DNA of 64,000 nt. Source: Candidatus Bipolaricaulota bacterium (GTDB taxonomy: Bacteria > Bipolaricaulota > Bipolaricaulia > UBA7950 > UBA9294). The stretch lies in assembly GCA_028278555.1 (NCBI GenBank), contig JANQEA010000008.1, positions 22,894 to 86,893 of the forward strand. Direction: 5' to 3'. The translations under genes were made by a program, and so were the position numbers. Under the pieces are notes generated by a model. That model did no database searches and was not told the origin of the DNA. It was given only the letters and a program-made list of their open reading frames with translations. This document shows positions 50,240 through 58,959 of this stretch, piece by piece (the first letter of the stretch is position 1; every line of letters begins with the position of its first letter).

Positions 50240-51013
50240 ATGCTCCGTGCCGCAGCCACGACCGAAAGGACGGTCCCATTGGGTCCCGACTACATGATTC
50301 GCGAATCCTCCCACGCGAAGCACGTCCGACTCAAGGTCTCCGCTTTCGACGGACTGATCGTCGTGATCCCTCGAGGGTTCGACCGCCGGCGAATCCCTGC
50401 CCTCGTCGAGGAGAAGCGTGACTGGATCGCTCGCGCGATGCGTCAGGTCGAGGCGTACAGGGTGACGGCACACGAAATCGACCGTTGTCCGGAGGCGATC
50501 CGGCTCGCGGCGATCGGCCGGACGTGGCAGGTGGAATGTCGCGAGACGAGCGCGGAGAGAACCGAGATCGAGGAGGCTGGACCGCTGCGCCTTCGGCTCT
50601 CGGGTCGGGTCGAAGATCACGACGCCTGGTCCTGCGCGCTTCGTCGGTGGCTGATCGAGCAGGGGCGCGAGCACTTGGTGCCGTGGACGGAATACCTGGC
50701 GAGTGAGATCGGAATCGCAGTTCATCGCGTCTCAGTACGATGTCAGAAGACTCGGTGGGGGAGCTACTCGAGTAGGACGGGGACGATCTCCCTGAACGCG
50801 CAGCTGCTGTTCCTCCCGGAGGAGTTGGCTCGATTCGTCCTCCTGCACGAGATCTGTCACGCGGTGCACGTGAATCACTCGGCGGCGTTCTGGCGACTCT
50901 TGCGACGGCACGAACCGGGCGCGGCCCGTCTTCGCGTCGAGCTGCGTGACGCGTGGAGATATGTCCCCGCCTGGGCACAGCGGCGAAACGGGGCGGGTCG
51001 CCCCGATGTATGA
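50240..51013 (+). CDS. YgjP-like (DUF45) metallopeptidase
   Basis: Up to 257 residues. The zinc motif HEICHAVHVNHSAAFW (about 209) and the preceding RCQKTRWGSYSSRTGTISLN are diagnostic of the YgjP/WLM-type family. N-terminal IVVIPRGFDRRRIPALVEEKRDWI matches too. The start is uncertain: ATG 50240 lacks a ribosome binding site, whereas TTG 50279 has AAAGGA 8 bases upstream and yields 244 residues. Divergent from the DinB gene. Confidence 0.85.
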   Translation: MLRAAATTERTVPLGPDYMIRESSHAKHVRLKVSAFDGLIVVIPRGFDRRRIPALVEEKRDWIARAMRQVEAYRVTAHEIDRCPEAIRLAAIGRTWQVECRETSAERTEIEEAGPLRLRLSGRVEDHDAWSCALRRWLIEQGREHLVPWTEYLASEIGIAVHRVSVRCQKTRWGSYSSRTGTISLNAQLLFLPEELARFVLLHEICHAVHVNHSAAFWRLLRRHEPGAARLRVELRDAWRYVPAWAQRRNGAGRPDV

Positions 51014-51038
51014 TGAGCGGTTCGTCGAAGGGAGTGCC

Positions 51039-52097
51039 ATGAAGATGTCCCGCCACGGAGATCGACGCAGCGCACCGTGCGTTCTGATTCTCCTTCTCTG
51101 CCTCCTCGGGGGGCTGGCGTCGTGCACGTCCCTGGCCGTCACGCCGGAACCTCCGTTTCAGACAGCGATCGAGCCGTTCGAAGTCCTTGGCCCGACGGGG
51201 AATCGGATCTACGGGCAGATCCGGCGACCGGACCCGGATCTCTACCCCGGCATCGCCTTCCCGGCGGTCATTCTTGTCCCCGGAGGGATCAATCCGGGGC
51301 GGATGGAGGTCCACGGGATGGATGCCCGAGCACTCTCCGAAGCGGGCATGGTCGTCGTCTGCTTCAACGCCGAGGGGCGGATCGACACCCTTGCGCCAGA
51401 CGATCTTCGCTCCGAGGGGGAGGAGGACTTCAACGGGTTCCGCCATCAGGACGGTCTGGCAAACATCATCGCCTTTGTCGCCGCGCTCGACTATGTCGAG
51501 CGCGAGAACATCGGCCTGAAAAGCCAGTCGTACGGGATCACGATGGCCGCCGGCTGCGTCGGTCGCCACCCGGAGCTTCCGATTGCCTACCTTGTCGACG
51601 GGGAGGGACCGTCGGAAAGCTTCGTCACGTGCCACGGGCCGCGCTTCCTCGCCGGCGACATGCAGAAGTACAACACGGTCCGATCGATCTTCGGGCGGCT
51701 CGCCGTCTGGCAAGATGGCTCGCAGGAGAACCTCGATTGGTGGTCCGAGCGCGAGGCGCTGAACTTCATCGGAGCGTTCCGCGGCGCTTATCTGAGGCTG
51801 CAAGCGACGTGGGATCACGCGCAGCCGCCGGAGAACGCGGCGGAGATTCCGGCGTTTCATCACCCGTCCGGGTGGCCTGGCGGAGGCCCCGCGTGGTGGC
51901 ACAACAAGCACGCGACGGACATGGTGAATGCGGCGGTCGCCGGTGGCGTTCCGTGGGTCCGTGTCAACCTGCCCCCGCAGGGGAACGCCATCAACGCGGT
52001 CTACGACGTTGGCAATCCGCCAACCTATCTTCCCGGTCGCCTCTCGAATCAGCCGTGGGCCGTCCGCGCGATCCTCGAGATGGCCGGGCTGGAGTAG
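51039..52097 (+). CDS. Alpha/beta-hydrolase lipoprotein
   Basis: 352 residues. A signal ends in LGGLASC (lipobox, Cys about 28). The hydrolase core shows FPAVILVPGG, the nucleophile Ser in GLKSQSYGITMAAG (about 165) and HHPSGWPGGGPAWWHNKH late in the chain. Related to dienelactone-hydrolase-like proteins; substrate unknown. GAAGGGAG precedes ATG 51039, and TATGAT at 51009-51014 could be its -10. A 5'-truncated, frameshifted copy lies at 60112-60891. Confidence 0.8.
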   Translation: MKMSRHGDRRSAPCVLILLLCLLGGLASCTSLAVTPEPPFQTAIEPFEVLGPTGNRIYGQIRRPDPDLYPGIAFPAVILVPGGINPGRMEVHGMDARALSEAGMVVVCFNAEGRIDTLAPDDLRSEGEEDFNGFRHQDGLANIIAFVAALDYVERENIGLKSQSYGITMAAGCVGRHPELPIAYLVDGEGPSESFVTCHGPRFLAGDMQKYNTVRSIFGRLAVWQDGSQENLDWWSEREALNFIGAFRGAYLRLQATWDHAQPPENAAEIPAFHHPSGWPGGGPAWWHNKHATDMVNAAVAGGVPWVRVNLPPQGNAINAVYDVGNPPTYLPGRLSNQPWAVRAILEMAGLE

Positions 52098-52113
52098 CTA
52101 TCGCGGAGCACCG

Positions 52114-52194
52114 CGCGAAGTCGATTTTAGAGACTTCGCGATCTGCGTCATCTACAGCAGAAACCTAGAAGGCGATCTACGATCGCCTTCTAGG
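52114..52194. terminator. Double hairpin between convergent genes
   Basis: Two perfect stems: CGCGAAGTC/GACTTCGCG (52114-52140, 9-base loop) and CCTAGAAGGCGATC/GATCGCCTTCTAGG (52164-52194, 3-base loop, 14 bp). The second covers the stop codon of the leftward ABC gene. Likely terminates both genes. Confidence 0.7.
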
Positions 52195-53962
52195 CCCATA
52201 AGCGCCGCATCTCCTCATGCTCTGTGAGCAGTTCGTCGAGCGTCCCGATCCCTTCGATCTTGCCGTCGACCATCAAGAGAATCCGGTCGGCCCGCTCGAG
52301 GGCCGGGCGGCGGTGGGAGACGACGAGATAGGTCTGGTCGCCTCGGGCGAACGTCCGTTCCCAAAGGAGGTTCTCCGTCTCGATGTCGAGGGCGCTCGAC
52401 AGGTCGTCGAAGACGAGCAGCTCGGGATCACGGATGAACATCCGCGCGGCGGCGGCGCGCTGCCGCTGTCCGCCGGAGAGCTTCACCCCCTTGGCACCGA
52501 TCAGCGTCTGCATCCCCTTCTGGAGCTGTGGGACGTCGTCCTCCATCACGGCGAGCCGGATGCTCTCTTCTAGCGCTTCGGGTGAGACGTCGATCCCCAT
52601 CCGGATGTTCGATTCGAGCGTATCCGAGAAGAGCTGCGGCACCTGTGGCGTGTAGGCGCATCGGGGCGGGACGAAGAACGCAGCCGGGTCCGCGATGGGC
52701 ATCCCGTTCCAGCGGACTGTTCCACCGTCGGGCGTCAGCAGCCCGAGGAGCGCGCGGAGGAGGGTTGTCTTCCCGGAACCGATCCTGCCGGTGATGACGA
52801 CGAACTCGCCCCGCTCGATGGCGAAGCTGATGTCGCGGAGGGCGAATCGTCCGTTCCCGTTCACGCCGCCATTCCCGTTCTCCGGCCAGCGGTACGTGAG
52901 ATTCTCTGCGCGGAGTTCCTCCAGGCGATCGTCGGCTGTCCGGCGCGGCGCGACCACGTCGGGAAGCGGACCGCTCATGTGGATCGGCGCGTGCACGACG
53001 ACCGCGGAAGCGGTCTCGTCGCGCGTCAGATCGGCCATCCGCTCCATCGACACGCCCCCCTGCTTGAAGTGCATCATGAAGTCGCCGATCTCGGCGACCA
53101 CCTCGGCGAGGACCCCGACGTAGATGACGAAGACGGCGAAGTCGCCGACGGAGAAGCCGCCCGACGAGAGGCTGTCGGCGGCGGCGAGGAGAATCAGGCC
53201 GGTGCTCAGCGTGACCGTGTTCCAGAAGAATGAATGGAGCGACTGGCTGAGGAGCCGGTCGCGAACCGTCGCGTGGAGACGCTCCTTGTTCAGCTCACGC
53301 ACGTGCCCGAGGACGTGCTTCTCCGCCCCGGCGAGCTGGATCGTCTGGACGCCCTCCATCGCTTCGCCGATCGCTCCGGTCACCCGCTCCGTCGCCCGGC
53401 GGCTCGCCTCGCGGAATCGGTGGATATGCTTGCCGACCAGACGGGCGGCCGCGATCACCGTGAGCAGCGGGAGGACGACGATCGCCGTGATCCGTGCGTC
53501 GATCGCGATCAGAATCACCAGCGCGACGGCGGCGTAGACGAGAAGAGCGATCTGGTCGATCAGCCAGCTGATCGTATCCTCGATTGCCTGGGCGTCGTCG
53601 CGGATCGTGTTCAGCGTTTCGCCGGTCGAGCGGCCGAGCGACTCCGCACCCGGGCGTGCCAACACGCTTGCCAACAGATTCCGCCGCATCAGGCTCCCCA
53701 TGTTGTATCGGTGCCGGATGTCGATCAGCGCGCCCGCGAGGACGGTCAGGATCCGGGCGATCCCTCCGGCGATGACGAGCGCGACGATGCTCCAGATGGT
53801 CAGGCCGGCCGGCGAGGCGTCGGTCAATGAATCGAAGAAGAGCTTGGCGATATAGCCGGCGCCGAGCTCCGTCAGCAGGATCGCGACCCACGCCGCGACG
53901 TCGGCGGCGTACAGCCACGGGCGGTACTTGATCAATCTCCAGAGCGCGCGCCACATCCTCAT
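52190..53962 (-). CDS. ABC exporter half-transporter, degenerate-site subunit
   Basis: 590 residues: six-helix membrane domain (1-300) and ATPase domain with Walker A GRIGSGKT (392-399), signature LSGGQ (495-499), Walker B LLVFDDLSSALD and the H-loop His at 550. The catalytic Glu after Walker B is Asp here. With the partner encoded upstream it forms a heterodimer in which one ATP site is canonical and one degenerate. The start overlaps the partner's stop (ATGA). Confidence 0.9.
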   Translation of the reverse strand: MRMWRALWRLIKYRPWLYAADVAAWVAILLTELGAGYIAKLFFDSLTDASPAGLTIWSIVALVIAGGIARILTVLAGALIDIRHRYNMGSLMRRNLLASVLARPGAESLGRSTGETLNTIRDDAQAIEDTISWLIDQIALLVYAAVALVILIAIDARITAIVVLPLLTVIAAARLVGKHIHRFREASRRATERVTGAIGEAMEGVQTIQLAGAEKHVLGHVRELNKERLHATVRDRLLSQSLHSFFWNTVTLSTGLILLAAADSLSSGGFSVGDFAVFVIYVGVLAEVVAEIGDFMMHFKQGGVSMERMADLTRDETASAVVVHAPIHMSGPLPDVVAPRRTADDRLEELRAENLTYRWPENGNGGVNGNGRFALRDISFAIERGEFVVITGRIGSGKTTLLRALLGLLTPDGGTVRWNGMPIADPAAFFVPPRCAYTPQVPQLFSDTLESNIRMGIDVSPEALEESIRLAVMEDDVPQLQKGMQTLIGAKGVKLSGGQRQRAAAARMFIRDPELLVFDDLSSALDIETENLLWERTFARGDQTYLVVSHRRPALERADRILLMVDGKIEGIGTLDELLTEHEEMRRLWA

Positions 53963-55776
53963 ACGAGCACCTCCTCCAGTCCCGCCTGAAGGAGCCGGCT
54001 CAACCGGGAGCTCGGGTCGGCGACCAGCTCATGGCGTTGCCCGAACTCGGCGATCCGTCCGTCGTCGAGGATCAGGATCTGATCGGCCCGCTCGACTGTT
54101 GAAAGACGGTGAGCGATGACGATTGCGGTCCGGTTCTCGAGGAGCCGGTCGACGGCGATCTCGAGGAGCGTCTCGGTCGCCGGGTCGAGCCGCGACGATG
54201 CTTCGTCGAGGATGACGAGCCCCGGGTCGGCGAGGAAGGCGCGACCGAGCGCGATCAACTGCCCCTGCCCGGCCGACAGTCCGCCGCCATCGGCGGCGAG
54301 CATCGTGTCGAGCCCGTCCGGCAGACCGAGGACCCATTCGCGGATCCCGAGGTGTTCAAGTGCGTCGAGAACTCGCTCGTCATCGATCGAAGGATCGAAC
54401 AGGCGGACGTTGTCGCGGATCGTCGCGCGGAAGAGCTGGACCTCCTGTGGGACCTTCCGGACGGCTCGCCGGAGATCGGCGATCTGGACCGTCCCGACCG
54501 ATTGGCCGCCGACGCGGACCGCGCCGGTCTGCGGGTCGTAGAGCCGGACGAGCAGGCGCGCGAGCGTCGTCTTCCCGCTCCCGGTCCGCCCGAGGAGGCC
54601 GAGAACGGTTCCCGGCGCAAGGTCGAAGTCGATCGCGTGGAGGGCCGGAACCATCTCCGGCTCGTGGTCATTATCTTCTTCGGATGCGTCCGCATCCTCC
54701 TGATCGACGGCCGAAGAGACCCGAGCCGCTTCGTAGGCGAAGCCCACCCCGTCGAACCGGACGCCGAGCGGGCCGGTTGGCAGATGCGCGGTCCCCTCGT
54801 CGTCGAGCCGGGACTCGGTGTTCATCAGTTCGCGGATTCGCCGGATGCCGGCTTCGGCCCGCTGGAGGTCGGTGATCTGCGTCCGGATTTCCGAGATCGG
54901 GCCGCGCAGCAGCTCTGTGTAGTGGAAGACGAGGTAGACGGTTCCGATCGTGATCAACGACGCGCGCCAGAGCGTCGCGCCGACGCCGAAGGCGACCGCG
55001 TGCCCGAAGGCAAACAGGCCGACGTTCGCCATCCACATCGAGTAGCCGCCGAGGCTCGAGCGGAGGCGGACCGGGAACATCTTCTGCACGAACTCGTAGA
55101 ACCGCCGCATCACGTGACCGACGGCCCCGTTGGCGCGGATGTCCTCGCGCCCGGAGATGTGCTCGCCGAGGAATCCGAAGAACTCGGCCGAGAGCTTCCG
55201 GTACTTCGTCCAGTACGGAACGGCGAGCTTCCGGATCCAGATCAGCAGGATCAGCGTGACGATGGCGAACGCCAGGATCGGGAGGCCGATCCGCCAGTCC
55301 TCCCGGAAGAGCAAGGCGAGGATTCCGGCAACGAGGAACCCGTTCCCGACGATGTCGATCGTGAACCGCGAGAAGAAGTTTGACAGCGTCGCCACGTCGC
55401 CGTCGATCCGCTCGATCATCTGGCCGGGCGTGTGATCCTTGTGGAACGTTGCGTCGAGATGGAGCGCGTGGTCGAGGAGATCGAGCCGGAGGGCGTTCGT
55501 CGCCGTCCAGGCGACCGTCTCACCGACATAGGTCGCCGCGACCGACAGCGCCTGGGTGAGCAGGGCGATCCCGAAGAAGAGGAGGGCCGATCGGATCAGG
55601 ATCGACCGCTCGCCGCCCTCGGTTGCCGTGTCGATGAACGTTCGGAGGATCTGCGGGTTGGCGAGGCGAAGGCCGATGGTGATCAGGATGAGCACCGCCA
55701 GCACGGCCACCCATCGCCATTGCGAACGGAGATAGGTCGAAAGGAGGTTGTAGTACTGCTTGATCGGTACCTTCAT
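53959..55776 (-). CDS. ABC exporter half-transporter, canonical Walker B subunit
   Basis: 605 residues: membrane domain (1-320), acidic insertion rich in Asp/Glu (about 353-375), Walker A GRTGSGKT (396-403), Q-loop VPQEVQLF, signature LSAGQGQ (changed from LSGGQ), Walker B LVILDEASS (catalytic Glu present) and H-loop IAHRLST. Its Walker sites pair with the intact LSGGQ of the 590-residue subunit; its altered signature completes the degenerate site. Drug or peptide export is expected. AAGGACG precedes ATG 55776. Confidence 0.9.
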   Translation of the reverse strand: MKVPIKQYYNLLSTYLRSQWRWVAVLAVLILITIGLRLANPQILRTFIDTATEGGERSILIRSALLFFGIALLTQALSVAATYVGETVAWTATNALRLDLLDHALHLDATFHKDHTPGQMIERIDGDVATLSNFFSRFTIDIVGNGFLVAGILALLFREDWRIGLPILAFAIVTLILLIWIRKLAVPYWTKYRKLSAEFFGFLGEHISGREDIRANGAVGHVMRRFYEFVQKMFPVRLRSSLGGYSMWMANVGLFAFGHAVAFGVGATLWRASLITIGTVYLVFHYTELLRGPISEIRTQITDLQRAEAGIRRIRELMNTESRLDDEGTAHLPTGPLGVRFDGVGFAYEAARVSSAVDQEDADASEEDNDHEPEMVPALHAIDFDLAPGTVLGLLGRTGSGKTTLARLLVRLYDPQTGAVRVGGQSVGTVQIADLRRAVRKVPQEVQLFRATIRDNVRLFDPSIDDERVLDALEHLGIREWVLGLPDGLDTMLAADGGGLSAGQGQLIALGRAFLADPGLVILDEASSRLDPATETLLEIAVDRLLENRTAIVIAHRLSTVERADQILILDDGRIAEFGQRHELVADPSSRLSRLLQAGLEEVLV

Positions 55777-55941
55777 GCTTCGACGTCCTTACAGTCTTTC
55801 GAGCCCTCCGGCCGGGCGCCTGTTCGAGGCTCTCGGCCGCGGGCCCTCGTCCGACAAGTCAATCAGCGGAGACGGACTCGGTGGGGTTGGGCTTGGATGG
55901 GCGTCGTCGCGATGGTGCGTGGTGCGTTCGGCCGCGACGAA

Positions 55942-56016
55942 TCAGCGAGTGTCCACCATGCCAAGCGGAACCGCGGACCCAACAGTCGTTGCGATTTGGG
56001 TTTGAACCTGAGTCAT
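55942..56016 (-). CDS. 24-residue ORF upstream of the ABC exporter
   Basis: Begins MTQVQTQIATTVGS and ends PLGMVDTR-stop. AAAGGAGG precedes the ATG by about 9 bases. It is the only small ORF with a strong ribosome binding site in this long gap and points toward the exporter genes. It could be a regulatory leader or an exported peptide; neither is shown. Confidence 0.45.
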   Translation of the reverse strand: MTQVQTQIATTVGSAVPLGMVDTR

Positions 56017-56297
56017 TGTCTCGCGCCTCCTTTCGCTTGGCATGACATGCCAACACATGCGGATTCGTCTTCCACAGGATGTGGTTCGGTCGATGGGGAA
56101 ACCCTACGGGATGGGGGAGGTGGGTGCAAGGGGAGGTGGCTTGGCCGTATCGGGCCGGTAGTCGAGGAATTCCCGACCGCGAGAGTCCTCGCGTTGTGGC
56201 TGTCCGCTGGCGTGTTTCGGTAGCAGTAGATAGTCTGTTCAGATTTGCGTAACGGCCTATTCCTCGGTTGTGTCCATCTAGCGCTGCACCATGGTTC

Positions 56298-56326
56298 TTG
56301 ACAAGGGCAGGCAGGTCCTGAAAGAT
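56298..56326 (+). promoter_or_regulatory. Promoter of the ImmA/IrrE-DUF4411 operon
   Basis: Perfect -35 TTGACA, 17-base spacer, -10 AAAGAT; the start would be about 35 bases before ATG 56367, which has AGGAG 6 bases upstream. Confidence 0.55.
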
Positions 56327-56366
56327 GGAGTGCATCGGATTGACTGGGAAGCCCTAGGAGTGCGCT

Positions 56367-57518
56367 ATGCCAACTCATGTCAGCGTCCGTCCGGAACTTC
56401 TCCGTTGGGCGATGAAGCGCGCGTCGCTCGATTCGGAAGGCCTGGCAGCAGCGATGAGCCTCACCGTGGAAACTATCGAGCACTTGACCAGCAGCGGAGA
56501 ACTCTCGCTGTCCCGCCTTGAAACGATTGCGCGAAAGACTCATACCCCAGTAGGCTTCTTCTTCCTGAAGGAGCCTCCATCCAGCGCATTGCCGATTGCT
56601 GACTTCCGCACCATCTCGGGCAATGGCTCTGAAGAGCCGAGCCCTGAGCTTCTCGACATGCTTCAGATCTGTCAACGTAGGCAGAACTGGTATCGGGACT
56701 ACATCCTTCGTCGGGAGGCTCCTGTGCTGGAGTTCGTGGGGAGTGCGGATCCATCCCTTGCTCCAGCCGATGTTGCTGAGTCAATTCGCACCACATTGGA
56801 GTGGGGCGCGGGTGTGCGAGATGAGGTTTCTTCTCAAGATGCTGCCCTGCGGGAGTTCGCCAGCCGGGCTGATCGCGCCGGCGTCCTTGTCATGAGGAGC
56901 GGCGTGGTGGGCAATAACACCCGGCGCAAGCTCGATGTTGAGGAGTTCCGGGGATTTGCATTAAGTGATGAGTATGCGCCGCTGGTATTCGTGAATTCAG
57001 CTGATGCGCGATCCGCTCAGATGTTCACATTGGCACATGAGCTCTGCCATATCTGGATTGGGGATTCCGGAGTGTCTGACGTGAGCATGAGTTCTGCGAA
57101 CGAGCGAGAGCGATTCTGCAATCGTGTGGCGAGCGAGGTTCTGGTACCGTTTCACGAGTTCGCTTCCTCGTGGAATCGGTCTGCAGATCCGTGGGAGCAG
57201 GCACGCCTGCTGTCGCGCCAATTCAGGGTGTCGCGCCTTGTCATTCTCATTCGAGCGATGAACGCGGGCGTTCTTGATCGCAGCACGTTCAACGTGTTGT
57301 ACCCTCGGGCTTTGGGCATCGGAGGAAGATCAGATTCCTCTGACGGCGGGGATTTCTACAAGACCCAAGGAGTTCGCTTGGGGGCGAGCTTCTCTGAAGC
57401 TGTGATTGTAAGCGCGCTGGAAGGCGGCACTAGCTACAAAGAGGCCTTCCGATTGCTGGGAGTGCGAAGTGCCGAGACTTTCGAGAACATGGCAAGACAC
57501 AAAGGGGTAATCGAGTAG
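56367..57518 (+). CDS. ImmA/IrrE-family metallopeptidase with Xre-like N-terminus (antitoxin)
   Basis: 383 residues. An N-terminal helix-turn-helix-like segment (RASLDSEGLAAAMSLTVETIEHL) precedes the IrrE-type peptidase, whose zinc motif reads FTLAHELCHIWIGD (about 222-235). Such proteins partner PIN-like DUF4411 toxins and may cleave regulators. The stop overlaps the GTG of the next gene, so translation is coupled. This is the Xre-COG2856 type of toxin-antitoxin pair. Confidence 0.85.
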   Translation: MPTHVSVRPELLRWAMKRASLDSEGLAAAMSLTVETIEHLTSSGELSLSRLETIARKTHTPVGFFFLKEPPSSALPIADFRTISGNGSEEPSPELLDMLQICQRRQNWYRDYILRREAPVLEFVGSADPSLAPADVAESIRTTLEWGAGVRDEVSSQDAALREFASRADRAGVLVMRSGVVGNNTRRKLDVEEFRGFALSDEYAPLVFVNSADARSAQMFTLAHELCHIWIGDSGVSDVSMSSANERERFCNRVASEVLVPFHEFASSWNRSADPWEQARLLSRQFRVSRLVILIRAMNAGVLDRSTFNVLYPRALGIGGRSDSSDGGDFYKTQGVRLGASFSEAVIVSALEGGTSYKEAFRLLGVRSAETFENMARHKGVIE

Positions 57519-58000
57519 TGGCCTACCTTCTTGATTCCGATGTGTTGATCAGTGCTAAGCGCAATCACTATCGAATGCCCGTTTGCCCCGGCTTCTGGGA
57601 GTGGATTCTCAAAGCCCATCTGGCTGGCGTCGTATTCAGCATCAAGAAGGTGCAAGACGAACTGAAAGCCATGAAGGACGCACTGGCTGATTGGGCCAAG
57701 AGGAATCCCGATTTCTTCTTACCGCCGGATAACCAGGTAACTGCAGAACTGGCTAGCGTAAGCAGCTGGGCCACGAATCAGCAGTATCGGTCAGAAGCAG
57801 TTGGTGAGTTCTTTGGGTCTGCTGACTACTGGCTGGTGGCACACGCTAAGGCAAAGGGACTGATCGTAGTCACTCACGAGGTTTCCGAGCCGAACTCGAA
57901 ACGACGGATCAAGATCCCCGATGCCTGCAAAGCCCTCGGGGTATCTTGGACGAACCCATTCGAGATGTTAGAAGATCAGGGTGCGAGGTTCGTTCTCTAG
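57518..58000 (+). CDS. DUF4411 PIN-like ribonuclease (toxin)
   Basis: 160 residues. PIN-type acidic positions: D in YLLDSDVLISAKRNHY (about 7 and 5), E in KKVQDELKAM, D in FFGSADYWLVAHAKAKG (about 106) and E in VVTHEVSEPNSKRRIKIPD. DUF4411 proteins are typically toxins paired with ImmA/IrrE partners. The GTG start overlaps the stop of the preceding gene by one base. Confidence 0.85.
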   Translation: MAYLLDSDVLISAKRNHYRMPVCPGFWEWILKAHLAGVVFSIKKVQDELKAMKDALADWAKRNPDFFLPPDNQVTAELASVSSWATNQQYRSEAVGEFFGSADYWLVAHAKAKGLIVVTHEVSEPNSKRRIKIPDACKALGVSWTNPFEMLEDQGARFVL

Positions 58001-58068
58001 TTTCTATGCTCCGCTTAGAGTGAATGCCGAGTATCTTCTGGGCAGACCGATCTAGCTTGAAGTCAGAT

Positions 58069-58446
58069 TCACCAGATCGAGCGGTAGAGTGCTCCAAGGA
58101 AGAGACCAAGTGCAAGACATACTACCCATGCTATTGTGATTGGCCAGAGCGCGCCGAAGATGAGCGCTCCATTGGGGGACCAGCTGCCGAAAGTGAGATC
58201 AGTATCGGCTGCGAGCACGTCATCTAGTCGATCGCCGAGCAGCATTCCGAGGAACGAAACCACGCGGCCAATAAGTGGGTGAATGACGAGGAAGCCCAGC
58301 GCTGGAAGTCCAACCGTCACGAACGACACGTTGGAGAGAGCCAGTCCAAGAATCATGCATAGAAAGCAGGTTGGAACAAGCGTTGCCATCACCGCACCCA
58401 GTATGTAGTTGCCGCTGAACGCTCCGAGCGATCGAATGTCCGGCAT
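58069..58446 (-). CDS. Small membrane protein, three helices
   Basis: 125 residues with hydrophobic helices at about 17-38, 41-60 and 97-118, and a short acidic loop (RLDDVLAADTDLTFGS). GGGAGGCCGTA precedes ATG 58446. Function unknown. Confidence 0.6.
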   Translation of the reverse strand: MPDIRSLGAFSGNYILGAVMATLVPTCFLCMILGLALSNVSFVTVGLPALGFLVIHPLIGRVVSFLGMLLGDRLDDVLAADTDLTFGSWSPNGALIFGALWPITIAWVVCLALGLFLGALYRSIW

Positions 58447-58800
58447 TACGGCCTCCCTTGAGTTCCAGAGGAGAGATTAGGATCTTGTCACGCCTACCCA
58501 TCAGCGTAGCACGCACAACACAATAGCATCCATCCGAAGACAGAACAAGGATGCCACGAGCTCCGAATACACACCAGAGTGCAAGTGCGGTGCCATGGGC
58601 ACTCCGGATCGATTAGCGGCTGCTTCGAACTGAGACACCAGCTTCACTAGCACTTGGCTTCTGAAGCAAAGAACGCTGTGAGGGATAACTCCGTCGATTC
58701 TGCATTGCTCACGCCCGATGTGCCTATTCTGCACAGCCCTCCTAGGCAGAGCTCAAAGTGCCAAATCGCAGTGCTCCTGGAGTGGTCTTCTGTGAGCACA
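58447..58800. other. Intergenic region, nothing recognised
   Basis: About 350 bases without convincing ORFs or strong repeats. It ends at the -35 of the esterase promoter at 58801. Confidence 0.5.
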
Positions 58801-58829
58801 TTGAGCTCATCCCTGCGAGCAGGTACCCT
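58801..58829 (+). promoter_or_regulatory. Promoter of esterase copy 1
   Basis: TTGAGC (58801-58806), exactly 17 bases, TACCCT (58824-58829). The spacing and flanks match the promoter of copy 2 (62596-62624), and the ~130-base leader between promoter and ATG is conserved too. Confidence 0.7.
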
Positions 58830-58959
58830 CACCCCGACGCCCAGCTAGACGGCAGTATCCCAAGCTGACACAACTCCGATCTTCGTGCTCCCGTGCTTCG
58901 GGAAGTGTGGCGGCATTGCCGCAGGATCGGATCCCTTTCACACGCACCAAGGAGATGCA

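Larger units (their letters stand above)
55777..56366. other. Divergent region with a short leader/peptide ORF and the ImmA promoter
   Basis: This 590-base gap contains the 24-residue ORF at 55942-56016 (minus) and a promoter for the rightward gene (TTGACA 56298-56303, 17 bases, AAAGAT 56321-56326). The 165 bases between the small ORF and the ABC start show no further gene. Codon-like bias is absent elsewhere. Confidence 0.5.

Noticed and set aside
52126..52160. Short rightward match to an internal segment of the ABC membrane domain (DFAICVIY against DFAVFVIY)
   Set aside because: Only ~24 bases match, the orientation is inverted and the stretch is part of a hairpin region; chance cannot be excluded.
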